64,000 bases of DNA from Acinetobacter larvae (lineage in GTDB: Bacteria > Pseudomonadota > Gammaproteobacteria > Pseudomonadales > Moraxellaceae). The position numbers were made by a program, and so were the translations under genes. Shown here one piece after another: positions 1 to 9,119 of the stretch. The DNA lies in the NCBI RefSeq assembly GCF_001704115.1, contig NZ_CP016895.1, positions 3,658,001-3,722,000 on the forward strand, in the 5' to 3' direction. The stretch's first letter is position 1. Every line of letters starts with the position of its first letter. The notes beneath the pieces are model-generated. The model was given only the letters and a program-made list of their open reading frames with translations, had not been told where the DNA came from and searched no databases.

Positions 1-305
1 TGGGCAATGAAGAAGGCATTTTTATTTCTGCAGCATTAGGCAAAAATCGTGCAGTTTTATTGTCGCATCATGGGCAGCTGGTCACGGGAAAAACCATTGA
101 AGAAGCATGTAATTTGGCGATTTTAATTGAACGTACTGCGCGTTTACAGCTGTTAGCGATGGCAGCTGGACAAATTCAACAGATTCCTCATGATTTGGCG
201 AAAGAAGCACACGATTGGGTTTCTACGGACAAACGCAATAAGGTCAACTTTGCTTATTATGCGCGTCAGGCTTTACAAAAACATGCAGATTGTATCGAGG
301 GTTAA
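1..305 (+). CDS. Class II aldolase/adducin family protein (C-terminal part)
   Basis: The reading frame is open from the first base of the window, so only the C-terminal part (about 100 residues) is visible and the start lies outside. The stretch LLSHHGQLVTGKTIEEA is typical of class II aldolase/adducin proteins (L-fuculose-phosphate aldolase, AraD and relatives), where a His-His-Gly segment contributes zinc ligands and the EA helix follows. The stop codon (303-305) is three bases before the ATG of the DapA-family gene, which suggests one operon and possibly a shared sugar-acid or hydroxy-acid catabolic pathway. The substrate cannot be told from this fragment. Confidence 0.75.
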   Translation, partial: GNEEGIFISAALGKNRAVLLSHHGQLVTGKTIEEACNLAILIERTARLQLLAMAAGQIQQIPHDLAKEAHDWVSTDKRNKVNFAYYARQALQKHADCIEG

Positions 306-308
306 GTG

Positions 309-1193
309 ATGAAATTAGAAGGAATTATTGCTTATCCAGTGACACCATTTAAAGGTGCAGAGCAGGTGCTTGATTTGGAGGCATTGCATATTACGCTCAA
401 TGCGTTATTGGAACAGCAATGTGATGCGATTGCCCCATTGGGCAGTGCTGGTGAAAGCGCTTATCTGTCTTGGTCAGAATGGCAAGAGGTGGCAAAAACC
501 AGCATTGCAGTGGTCAACCATCGCGTACCGGTGATCTTGGGTATTTCTGAATTGACCACAAACATGGCCATTCAAAAAGCCAAAAAAGCTGAAGAATTGG
601 GTGCCGATGTGATTATGGTGATGCCTATTTCTTATTGGAAGTTGAGTGATCAGGAAATATATGAGTATTATCAGCAGATTGCGGCTGAAACTAGTTTACC
701 GATCATGGTTTATAATAACCCAGCGACCAGTGGCGTGGACATGTCCCCTGAACTGATCAGTAGAATGTTCCAAGAAATTGATAATATTTGTATGGTCAAA
801 GACAGTACCGGTGATATTCAGCGTATGCATAAATTTTATGAGCTGAATCATGGTGAATTACCATTTTACAATGGTTGTAACCCGCTGGCATTGGAAGCTT
901 TTTGTGCTGGAGCGAGTGGCTGGTGTACAGTTGCACCGAATCTGTTGGGTAAATTACCCAGCCAACTTTATCAAGCCGTGATGACGGGTGATTTAGAACA
1001 AGCTCAGGCATTGTTTTATAAACAGCTTCCAGTATTACGTTTTATTGTACAAGGTGGCTTACCCAAAACCATTAAAGCGGGTCTAAATAGCATGGGCTTT
1101 GCTGTAGGAAATCCGCGTAAACCTTTACAAAAAGCCAGCCCTGCTCAGCTAGAGCAGTTGCAAGCATTAATAAAATCTGCCACAACGGCTTAA
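309..1193 (+). CDS. DapA/N-acetylneuraminate lyase family protein
   Basis: A 294-residue TIM-barrel lyase/synthase of the dihydrodipicolinate synthase family. Visible family motifs are GSAGES (residues 45-50), the catalytic Tyr135 in VYNNPATSG and the Schiff-base Lys164 in MVKDSTGD, spaced as in E. coli DapA. A GTG codon sits one codon upstream, but the ATG at 309 with GAGGG before it is the better start. It directly follows a class II aldolase gene rather than lysine-biosynthesis genes. A catabolic role on a 2-keto acid, such as a keto-deoxy sugar acid or hydroxyproline-type intermediate, is therefore as likely as lysine synthesis. A hairpin with a T-run follows the stop codon. Confidence 0.85.
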   Translation: MKLEGIIAYPVTPFKGAEQVLDLEALHITLNALLEQQCDAIAPLGSAGESAYLSWSEWQEVAKTSIAVVNHRVPVILGISELTTNMAIQKAKKAEELGADVIMVMPISYWKLSDQEIYEYYQQIAAETSLPIMVYNNPATSGVDMSPELISRMFQEIDNICMVKDSTGDIQRMHKFYELNHGELPFYNGCNPLALEAFCAGASGWCTVAPNLLGKLPSQLYQAVMTGDLEQAQALFYKQLPVLRFIVQGGLPKTIKAGLNSMGFAVGNPRKPLQKASPAQLEQLQALIKSATTA

Positions 1194-1201
1194 CCGGTGC
1201 G

Positions 1202-1250
1202 ACAACTGCTATGGAGGCTTATTGACATCGATATAGCAGTTGTTGTTTTA
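1202..1250 (+). terminator. Rho-independent terminator after the DapA-family gene
   Basis: An 11-bp perfect inverted repeat (ACAACTGCTAT at 1202-1212, ATAGCAGTTGT at 1233-1243) is followed by GTTTTAAT. It closes the aldolase/DapA-like transcription unit. Confidence 0.7.
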
Positions 1251-1300
1251 ATCTAAATGCTGTTGCATATCATCAATAATGATAAGACAAGGGAAGGTTG

Positions 1301-1750
1301 ATGCTAAATATCGCGACCCAATGGGCAATTGTTTGCAGTGGTATATTTTTATGGGTGGGTATGCTGACCGGTGTTTGGAAGTATATTCAAATCAGCAAAA
1401 GCGAACGCGCGCGCGCGCATTATTATGTCGATATTGCCCATCGCAGTAGCTTATTATATGCCGCAGCGTGCTTAATACTGGCAGCACTCAGTCAATTTAG
1501 CGTGCTAAGTGATGCTATGGCATTGCTATGTGTTTTATGCAATATATTCTTTTTTAGTAGTGCGGTTTTGCTTTATATCGTACATGGCTTTTTACAAGAT
1601 ACCAGCAATCAATATAAACAGCCGCATCGTTTAGGTACTTGGATCTTGCCAGCTTGGTGTTTGCGCTTGGCAATGTATGCGTTGATTATAGTTGAACTCG
1701 GTGCGACAGCCATTTTACTGCTGGGGACGATATTATGTTTTCTCACTTAA
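1301..1750 (+). CDS. Small integral membrane protein of unknown function
   Basis: A 149-residue hydrophobic protein with four predicted membrane segments (roughly residues 5-27, 48-66, 74-98 and 118-148). A charged loop with KSERARAHYY lies after the first segment. The ATG at 1301 follows AAGGGAAGG and is preferred over the TTG one codon upstream. The layout resembles small DUF-type inner-membrane proteins, but I do not recognise a specific family. Near 1405-1418 the gene contains an alternating CG run. It stands alone between a terminator upstream and the OmpA-type lipoprotein gene 210 bp downstream. That gap shows only a short repeat of TTGCTCGATAT and no clear gene. Confidence 0.6.
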   Translation: MLNIATQWAIVCSGIFLWVGMLTGVWKYIQISKSERARAHYYVDIAHRSSLLYAAACLILAALSQFSVLSDAMALLCVLCNIFFFSSAVLLYIVHGFLQDTSNQYKQPHRLGTWILPAWCLRLAMYALIIVELGATAILLLGTILCFLT

Positions 1751-1960
1751 GATCATAAACAGACTAAAACAACAGCATATATGCGCTGACAGGCTTTGGT
1801 TTGTTGCTCGATATTTTTTTGCTCGATATCTCGATATATTGTTTTGTATTGAGTATAAAAATACTGGCAAAGAGATAATGTTATTGACTACAAGTTAATT
1901 TAAACTCAGCATCATACATTGGACATTATATGACTTTGGTCAATCTGGGGTAAGGGAAGG

Positions 1961-2974
1961 ATGTTGAACAAAAAATTAAATTTTATGATGGCCATCAGCA
2001 TGATGGGGTTAATGGCTTGTACCAAGTCGAATCAAACAGAACAACATACTACAACTGAAGCCAGTGCGGTTCATGCGGCTTCTGCCACAGAAACGACAGA
2101 TGCTCATACTGAACAGTTTGATCTTGCAAAATTACCTGTTTCAGATATTGCTTTGGGGGAATTTCCTTATATTAGTCTACCCGATGGCTATGCTTTTCAT
2201 GACCAAGTAACGCTTAACTTTGAAAAGACACCTTTTTGGACAGGTCAAGATATAACCTTTGTTGAAGGGCGATTATTGAGCGCCCAAATCCGCCAACAAG
2301 ACAATAATACAGCAGGGAGTTTCTTGGCATTACAGCGTAATTTAGAAAGCGTTATTCAGCAATTGGGGGGTCAACGCATTAGCCATAGTAAAATTTCTGC
2401 ACAAGCTCTGGAAAAAATTCCTGAACAATTTAAAGTTAATTATGTTGCAGGTCTAGGTGATATTTATAATAACCCGACGGAAACCTTTGTCATTAGACAA
2501 AAAGATAAAAATATTTGGTATCAGCTGACGCAATCTGGCAATCATGCAGGGTTATTGGTGGCACAGACTGAAGCGCTACAGATTACAGCCAAGATCTTGA
2601 GCTCTAATCAATTAAAAACCGCATTAGATCAGGATCAGAAAGTCAATATTCAGGTTAATTTTGAAACTGACAAAGCCGATATTATGCCAGATTCGCAAGC
2701 ACAAATTGAACAAGTGATTCAATTATTAGAAGATAATCCAGAGCTGAAACTTAAGATTCATGGTCATACTGATCATTCGGGAGATCAACAACATAATCAG
2801 GTGTTATCTGAAAAACGCGCACAAGCGATTGTGCAGGCATTAACAACAGGTCATAACATCAATCCCAATAGATTATTAGCCAAAGGCTTCGGTGATACTC
2901 AACCTCTAGCAGATAATACCACTGCAGATGGTAAATTTCTCAATCGTCGAGTTGAGTTAATCAAGGCGAATTAA
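1961..2974 (+). CDS. OmpA-family outer-membrane lipoprotein
   Basis: A 337-residue lipoprotein. The signal peptide ends in a lipobox (L17-M18-A19-Cys20), followed by a Ser/Thr/Ala-rich linker. A middle domain of about 170 residues is not recognised. The C-terminal OmpA/MotB peptidoglycan-binding domain (about 225-337) shows VNFETDKADI, IHGHTDHSGD and the closing NRRVEL. The family anchors the outer membrane non-covalently to peptidoglycan through diaminopimelate. AAGGGAAGG abuts the ATG, so a TTG one codon later could also be the start. It is monocistronic: the next gene converges on it. Confidence 0.85.
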   Translation: MLNKKLNFMMAISMMGLMACTKSNQTEQHTTTEASAVHAASATETTDAHTEQFDLAKLPVSDIALGEFPYISLPDGYAFHDQVTLNFEKTPFWTGQDITFVEGRLLSAQIRQQDNNTAGSFLALQRNLESVIQQLGGQRISHSKISAQALEKIPEQFKVNYVAGLGDIYNNPTETFVIRQKDKNIWYQLTQSGNHAGLLVAQTEALQITAKILSSNQLKTALDQDQKVNIQVNFETDKADIMPDSQAQIEQVIQLLEDNPELKLKIHGHTDHSGDQQHNQVLSEKRAQAIVQALTTGHNINPNRLLAKGFGDTQPLADNTTADGKFLNRRVELIKAN

Positions 2975-3088
2975 ATCCAATTCTCTAAAACATTCACATA
3001 TTGGTGAAAAAGATAGTCAAAAAATAAGTAATAGTTGATGGGATTATAATTGTGCACATGATCCAATCCAGTTTTGGCTAAATGAACA

Positions 3089-3113
3089 AACCCTGCTGAG
3101 TAAAAGCAGGGTT
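3089..3113 (-). terminator. Terminator of the first TonB receptor gene
   Basis: A 9-bp perfect stem (AACCCTGCT / AGCAGGGTT) with a 7-nt loop. Read on the minus strand it is followed by TGTTCATTT, 12 bp past the receptor stop codon. It may also slow plus-strand transcription from the lipoprotein gene. Confidence 0.6.
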
Positions 3114-3125
3114 AAGAAAAAACCA

Positions 3126-5563
3126 TTAAAACTTATAAGTTAAACTCGCCGTGATATTACGGTCATCTCCCCATGTATTAAAAACAGAAGCTTTATATTT
3201 TTTATTTAATAGATTGTTGATGTTTAAACTAATTCCAATATCATCGTTCATTTGATAACGTGTCATTAAATTAACCAACCAGTACGCCTCTTGACGTGTA
3301 TAAGCCATAGTAATAGGATCATTTGCCCATGGAGAATAGAACTCACTTTGCCATTGTACCCCACCCCCATGGTTAGTTTGTTCCATTGATAAGTGGTAAA
3401 TAATTTAAAGGTATCTTCTGGTATTTGTGTGTTTAGCGCCTTACCGTCTCGATCTTTGGCATCGGTATGCGTATAACCGGCATTGATATTCCAGTTGGGT
3501 AATACTTCACCCGAAACAGAGAACTCATAGCCTTTAACTGTCACACCATCAACCGCTTTATAGGCTTGTTGCGTTGTCCCAGCAATAAGTTTATCGCCAT
3601 CTTGAATAGCATAGTTATCTTGTTGCATATCAAAATATGCTGCCGCCAGATTTAAACGTTCATCATAAAAATCAGCTTTAATCCCCACCTCGACATTATT
3701 ACCTTCTACAGGATCAAGAAAATTATTATTCACATCTTTACTAGATTGCGGGTTAAATATTGAGGTATAGCTACCGTAAATTGAGAAATTTTTATTAATA
3801 TCAAAAATCAACCCAAAATAGGGCGTCAATATACCAGATTCTTTTTGTTCACTACCTTCGGTCTTACGTTCCCAATAACTCAATCGTGAACCCACAATCA
3901 ATTTTAAAGAATCTAATAATTGCAACTTCGCAGCAGCAAATGTACCAAGTTGTACTTCATCGACAATATAACGTTTTCCACTTTTTTGAAAACTCGCTGG
4001 TTTGGTCATATGACCATTCCAACCGGTAACGGGTACGATTACTTTAACCTCTCTATAGTAAGGATTGTCCGATTTAGTGCTATATCCATTTACGCCAAAA
4101 CTAACGCTGTGTTGTTGTCCAAATGCATTGAATTTGCCAGATGTATACACATCTAAAGCATGTACCTCTGGAGAAGTCTCATTTCGCCCCATCACAACTA
4201 ACATTTCCCCTGGCTGGAGGGTATAACCATCCCAAGTTGTATACGTTGAATCCATTACGATTGCCGAACCTGCTCCTCCAAATTCCTGTTCTTGAGAAAC
4301 TTTAGAAAAACTATAATTGGCAATACCTTGCCAGTCATCATTAAATTGATGCTCTAATCCTAGAAAAATATTCAATTTCTCTGAATCAAAATATGACCAA
4401 TCTGTGGTTCGATTATCCTTGCGACCGTAAATCGTCTGTGGTTGAGGCGGAGTATCTTGCGTTACAAAAGGAAAGCCCCCTAATTCAGAATCATCCAATT
4501 TAATTTGTTGTAAAGTAATGGCACTGGTGAGTGTGGTTTTTTCGGATAAATCTACATCTAAGGCACCATAAAACAAAGCATTTTGACGATGATAACGCTC
4601 TTGTTGGTTACCGCCTTGTTCATAAACTGCTACCGCACGACCACGAATTGAGCTGTCGTTATTTAAGCCGCCACCAATATCAACTTCACTACGATAATTA
4701 TCCCATGATCCAGCTGATACGCGGACTGAACCACTTAAGTTTTCAGTTGGACGCTTACGTACATAATTGATACTACTACTCGGATTCCCTGAACCACTGG
4801 TTAAACCTGTCGCCCCCCTAATGATTTCAACACGTTCATAAATACCGGTGTTTTCCAGACCAACCCCGTTTCCGACGCCACTGCTACTTCCACCAAATGA
4901 TGCTCCAGATGTTGGAATACCATCACGTTGGTAGTTATTAATCACAAAACCACGAGAAAAATATTGCGAATTGCCAGAACCTTCCTGACCTTGTTTAATA
5001 CTAGTTATACCTGGCGTCTGCGCTAAAATGGCAGCAGCACTGGTAAGATTCTGATCTTCGATTTGCTGACGCGTAAAAACAGTTATACTTTGCGGTGTTT
5101 CTTTTAGTGTTAAAGCCAGTTTTGTTGCTGCTGTGCTGGATTTAATCGTATATGATTTTTCATCTTCTGCTTTTACGGTAATCACAGGTAACTGTGCTAT
5201 GTTCTGATTAATGTCGTTATCCGTACCCATATCATGGGCTTGCGCTTGGGCTGCAACAATAGAAAATTTATGATCTGCAATTTTTTGAATTTGTAAGTTT
5301 TTGCCTTTTAATAATTGCTGTAGTGCTTGTTCAACAGTGATCTTTTGATTTAATGCATCAGACTGATAATTATTTACAGCTTTCGTCACAAATAAAATTT
5401 GTGTACCACTTTGCTGTGCCAAGCTTTGTAATGCCAAATCTAAACGTTGCGCAGGAATCTGCAAAGAGTAGCTCGTATCTGCCCATGTTGGATTTCCATA
5501 TAATGCGGCAGCTAATATCAACGTGATACGTGTTAAACGTAAATTTAATGTATGTTCGATCAT
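3126..5563 (-). pseudogene. TonB-dependent siderophore receptor (FecA/FpvA type), frameshifted near the C-terminus
   Basis: The intact form would be about 812 residues. It has a signal peptide ending near TWA-DTS and an N-terminal STN signalling domain (about 33-105). A TonB-box-like segment (LPVITVKAED), a plug domain (ETPQSITVFTRQQIED) and a 22-strand barrel follow. The main frame runs from 5563 and falls out of frame at two adjacent G-runs (plus strand 3359-3368), giving a wrong tail that ends at 3266. The correct C-terminus, ending in the aromatic F expected of an outer-membrane barrel, continues in another frame to 3126. One extra G in the run restores a continuous protein. The STN domain and the neighbouring fecR and fecI genes mark it as a transducer that reports siderophore binding. 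It could be a true inactivation, a phase-variable state or a sequencing slip. Confidence 0.85.
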
Positions 5564-5730
5564 TGATTTTTCCCCGAGATATTCGATTTATCGACACATT
5601 TTTGCGCCTATATTTTGTATGTCGTTTGGGGAGTCACAGTTGTACACTACTTTTAAAAATATTTTAAATTTTTCTCATCAGCCCTTTTCTTTCCAATCGT
5701 TCGAATAAACAGCCAGACAGAATGTCAAAT

Positions 5731-6621
5731 CTATTTTTTTGCAATCATAATCGAACCATCCGCATGATCAATCAGTCTGACGGGTGCAAAATTGGGTAAA
5801 GTGCGTATTAATTGCATACGCTGTGTTAAATCTGCCTGACCAGAAATTTGTAGTTGCGCAAGTTCATCCGATTGAATACTGACAGGTAAATCACCATAGC
5901 GTTTTAATTCGACGAGCACATCTGCCAGTGTCTGATTATTAAAATAGTAATATCCCTTTTGCCATGCGATTAACTGTTGCACATCCTGTGATTGTACAGC
6001 TGTAAGTTGTCCTTGTAGCGTCGCAATACTCTGCCCCGTCATTAAAATTGTGGACTGTTGTTGATCCGCTGACCACACTTGAACTTGCCCTTGTACCACT
6101 GAGATTTGTGCATCATGTTGTGTTAGTTTACGCACATTAAAGATGGTGCCAATATCTTCAATCCGAATATCACCTGCTTGGACTTCAAAACGGCGCTCTG
6201 CCCAAGCGAACCACTGATGCCATACTGCATGTTGCACCTGAAAGCTTGCTTCACCTTGCTGTAATTGAACCGTTTTAGAAAATAGGCGGTAATTGACTTG
6301 TAATTGTGTGGCGGTATTGAGTTGAACTCGACTGCCATCTGAAAGCACATAATCTTTCAGTTCACCCACGTCTGTACTGAATAGCTGTTTTTCATAAATT
6401 GGATTCCACCAATATACTCCACCCAATGTCGCTAAAATAAGCAGGGATAAAATCTTTTGCTGATGTCGTCGTTGTTTTTTCTGCCGTTCTAAAGCCGCCT
6501 GAATAATTTCTTCGGGTTGAGGAAGTTGTGCAATCAGTGCATCTTCAAAAGGTTCTAATGCTCCTTGTATCTGTCTTCGTTTTTTGACCCGTTCTGAATC
6601 CTGCTGTCGTTTATTACTCAT
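5731..6621 (-). CDS. fecR: FecR-family anti-sigma/sigma-regulator protein
   Basis: A 296-residue single-pass inner-membrane protein. The charged N-terminal cytoplasmic part (1-75) should contact the sigma factor. One membrane segment (about 79-95, ILSLLILATLGGVYWW) is followed by a periplasmic FecR domain (VGELKDYVLSDGSRVQLNT; DIGTIFNV) and a C-terminal STN-like part (TLADVLVEL) that meets the receptor's signalling domain. The first codons overlap the end of the upstream ECF sigma gene by 8 bp, so translation is coupled. It is unusual for its long basic N-terminus (KKRRQ, QKKQRRHQQK) and for lacking the DUF4880-type start of the other two FecR proteins here. Confidence 0.85.
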   Translation of the reverse strand: MSNKRQQDSERVKKRRQIQGALEPFEDALIAQLPQPEEIIQAALERQKKQRRHQQKILSLLILATLGGVYWWNPIYEKQLFSTDVGELKDYVLSDGSRVQLNTATQLQVNYRLFSKTVQLQQGEASFQVQHAVWHQWFAWAERRFEVQAGDIRIEDIGTIFNVRKLTQHDAQISVVQGQVQVWSADQQQSTILMTGQSIATLQGQLTAVQSQDVQQLIAWQKGYYYFNNQTLADVLVELKRYGDLPVSIQSDELAQLQISGQADLTQRMQLIRTLPNFAPVRLIDHADGSIMIAKK

Positions 6622-7135
6622 CGTGCACCAATAAAACAGGTAACATTATTTTAAAGGCTTTTGCCAGATAGCGAGCCACCATACTTCTTGATAAATTTAG
6701 CTGTTCTGCCACCTCATGTTGAGGGTAATGATGGAGTTGCGTCAGAATAAAAATATCACGACAGTTTTCTGGTAATTGCTGAATTGTTTTTAATAGAATT
6801 TGTTCTCGTTGCTTTTTGACAAATTGTAGTTCTGGTGAGGTGAGCATGTTGCCATGTGATCTCGCATAATCTTGTGATTCCTGCAAAGAATCCACCCATT
6901 CTTGGTTATGCTTTTCTTTACGATAAAAATCTATTGCAACACGCAAACAAATGGTGCGTAAAAAAGCCATTGGACTTTGAATTTCATCAGACTGTATTGT
7001 TTTTTTTAGAATCCGAATGCAGGCTTCCTGTACCACTTCCTGAGCAAATTGGCGGTCACCAAAACGATAGCTAATATAATTAACCAGATCGTCATAATAC
7101 ATGACCAATGCCTCAATCAAAGTTTTTTTTTTCAT
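6614..7135 (-). CDS. fecI: ECF RNA polymerase sigma factor (FecI type)
   Basis: A 173-residue sigma factor with region 2 (YYDDLVNYISYRFGD, FAQEVVQEACIRILKK) and region 4 (LPENCRDIFILTQLHHYPQHEVAEQLNLSRS, cited by its ends). It should direct transcription of the neighbouring receptor when the siderophore signal arrives through FecR. I chose the ATG at 7135 because the distance to region 2 matches the other FecI proteins of the window; codons before it are not conserved. No good ribosome-binding site is visible there. The ATG is followed at once by ten consecutive A residues, a slippage-prone tract. A Fur-box-like site lies about 35 bp upstream. Confidence 0.85.
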   Translation of the reverse strand: MKKKTLIEALVMYYDDLVNYISYRFGDRQFAQEVVQEACIRILKKTIQSDEIQSPMAFLRTICLRVAIDFYRKEKHNQEWVDSLQESQDYARSHGNMLTSPELQFVKKQREQILLKTIQQLPENCRDIFILTQLHHYPQHEVAEQLNLSRSMVARYLAKAFKIMLPVLLVHDE

Positions 7136-7167
7136 TTTGATAGGGATACAATGCATATAAATTTGAA

Positions 7168-7182
7168 TGAGAATTATAATCA
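7168..7182 (-). promoter_or_regulatory. Putative Fur box before the first fecI
   Basis: The 7-1-7 element TGAGAAT-T-ATAATCA matches the Fur core (TGATAAT-n-ATTATCA) at 13 of 14 arm positions. It sits where the fecI promoter is expected and predicts iron repression. Confidence 0.65.
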
Positions 7183-7418
7183 ATTATGATTGTATATACA
7201 ATGCAGTTTCATGCTAAGCAACGGTATTTGTGCAAATCGCTTTGCCAGATATTTTTATTATATTTCAAGCTACTACCTTTTTAAGGCAGAGCTATATTTT
7301 TATGGGAGCATCGAACTGAGTAGACCGGATCGAATAAACAGAATGATTCCGTAAATTTGCGCGCCCATCAAACTTAGTCATTGAATGAATTGCATCGGTA
7401 AAAGAACATCGTTAACAT

Positions 7419-7433
7419 TGAGAATCATTATTA
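7419..7433 (+). promoter_or_regulatory. Putative Fur box before the second fecI
   Basis: TGAGAAT-C-ATTATTA, a near-consensus 7-1-7 Fur core, lies 23 bp before the ATG of the plus-strand sigma gene. The 320-bp region between the two divergent sigma genes (7136-7455) shows nothing else recognisable. Confidence 0.65.
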
Positions 7434-7455
7434 TTTAACAAATGTCAGTCCGACT

Positions 7456-7944
7456 ATGGCAAATCTTGTTGAACATCTTTATCAAGATCACCACCAATGG
7501 CTTTATCAGTGGTTGACTAAGAAAATGCCCAATCAGCAGTTTGCTGAAGATATTGCTCAGGATACTTTTGTTCGCTTACTGAAAAAGAAAAACCCCATTG
7601 ATCCCAGAGAACCACGTGCTTTACTGTTAACCATTGCCAAAGGCATGGTGAGTAATTTTTATCGCCATCAAAAAATAGAAAGCAGTTATCTGGAGTTTAT
7701 GGCGAGTTTACCGGAAGAATATGCACCAGATCCTGCAACGCAGGTGATGTTATTAGAAGCAGTGATTGCATTGGATCAGCGTTTAAATGGTTTAAAGCCA
7801 ATGGTCAAACAAGCATTTTTACTCACGCAATTACAAGGTATAAGCCAAGCAGAAACCGCCAAACAGCTCAATATTTCTATTGCCACGGTGCAGCGTTATA
7901 TTATTCAGGCATTACATCAATGTTGCTTTAGTGATTTGCTGTAG
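7456..7944 (+). CDS. fecI: ECF RNA polymerase sigma factor (FecI type)
   Basis: A 162-residue protein with sigma region 2 (LYQDHHQWLYQWL, FAEDIAQDTFVRLL) and region 4 (QAETAKQLNISIATVQRYI). The segments EDIAQDTFVRLL and LLTIAKGMVSNFYR are hallmarks of the FecI iron-starvation group. It is followed after 36 bp by a fecR gene and then by a receptor, a classic surface-signalling cassette. It runs divergent to the first cassette and has its own Fur-box-like site. Confidence 0.9.
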   Translation: MANLVEHLYQDHHQWLYQWLTKKMPNQQFAEDIAQDTFVRLLKKKNPIDPREPRALLLTIAKGMVSNFYRHQKIESSYLEFMASLPEEYAPDPATQVMLLEAVIALDQRLNGLKPMVKQAFLLTQLQGISQAETAKQLNISIATVQRYIIQALHQCCFSDLL

Positions 7945-7980
7945 TTTATGCTTTTATTTCCTATGCACATGGTTTAAGGG

Positions 7981-8985
7981 ATGCCCAATAAATCAATTCT
8001 GCCAGAAAATAGTGCAGCCCTTCCGCTCGAGATTACCCAACAAGCAACAGAATGGTATGTACGTTTGCAAGACGATCAATTTAGCGAACAAGACTACGCC
8101 GAATTTCAATGCTGGTTGCAACAAGATTTACGCCATCAACAAGCATGGCAATGTTTGCAGCAATTTGGGTTATCTCTGGCAAATATTAAACATCCTTTAT
8201 TCGCCCAAGCCATGGCTGCCATTGAGCAAAAAGAGCATGCTCGTCCGCATTACAGTTTAAAATCATTGCTTGGGCTATTGATATTTACCGGCGCTATTTG
8301 GGCAGTATACCAAGCACAACAGCAGCAATTATGGCAACAGTGGCAAGCAGATTATAAGACCAAGGTTGGACAACAAAAACAGATTGAGTTGGCAGATGGT
8401 TCTAAAATTATTTTAAATACCAATAGTGCGATTAATGTGCATTATGACCATTCCCAACGCCAAATCGAATTAATCAAAGGCGAGATTTATATTGATGTTG
8501 GGCAAGATCTACAACATCGCCCTTTCTCGATTCAAAACCGTGATGGCATTATGCAGGACATCGGCACGCGTTTTCATGTACGGCAAAATCATAACCACAC
8601 CCTCCTTGCTGTCTCCGATGGCGAAGTAAAAGTGACCACCAAGTTGTCGCAGCATAGTGTGCATGTTTTGCCTCAGCAGCAAGTCCAGTTTGATCAACAT
8701 CGCCTAGAAAATATCACGCCACTCAATAGCCAATACACGGCGTGGACACACGGTACACTCAGTGTATATAGAATGCCGTTGATTGAGTTTATCAGCGAAT
8801 TAGACCGTTATTCTCCTACTAAATTGCGTTATGACGACAGTATTCAACAGGCTGGATTAGAAGTTTCTGGGGTATTTCCGATACAAGATCCAGAGAAAGT
8901 TCTCCATTCACTTGAACAACAATTACCGATTAAAGTTGAAGCGGAGTTTTATTATTGGAAAAAAGTTTCTCTGGATAAAAAATAA
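7981..8985 (+). CDS. fecR: FecR-family sigma regulator
   Basis: A 334-residue protein. The N-terminal DUF4880-like helix region (ATEWYVRLQDDQFSEQDYAEF, about 17-37, then QQAWQCLQQF) binds the sigma factor. A membrane segment (about 94-110) and a periplasmic FecR domain follow (KTKVGQQKQIELADGSKIIL; DIGTRFHV). The C-terminal STN-like segment ends in KVEAEFYYW. It should pass the ligand-occupancy signal from the receptor gene that follows (9120) to the sigma factor before it. Confidence 0.88.
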   Translation: MPNKSILPENSAALPLEITQQATEWYVRLQDDQFSEQDYAEFQCWLQQDLRHQQAWQCLQQFGLSLANIKHPLFAQAMAAIEQKEHARPHYSLKSLLGLLIFTGAIWAVYQAQQQQLWQQWQADYKTKVGQQKQIELADGSKIILNTNSAINVHYDHSQRQIELIKGEIYIDVGQDLQHRPFSIQNRDGIMQDIGTRFHVRQNHNHTLLAVSDGEVKVTTKLSQHSVHVLPQQQVQFDQHRLENITPLNSQYTAWTHGTLSVYRMPLIEFISELDRYSPTKLRYDDSIQQAGLEVSGVFPIQDPEKVLHSLEQQLPIKVEAEFYYWKKVSLDKK

Positions 8986-9119
8986 ATTTATATATAAATC
9001 ATTATCTTGAATTATATTTTGCAATTTTTTTGAATTTTTTTTTAAATTTATTGAGGTGTTTGCGATGGCTTAGGGGGCATAGGGAATGAGAGAACAGTTT
9101 TACCTATGGGAATCAATCA

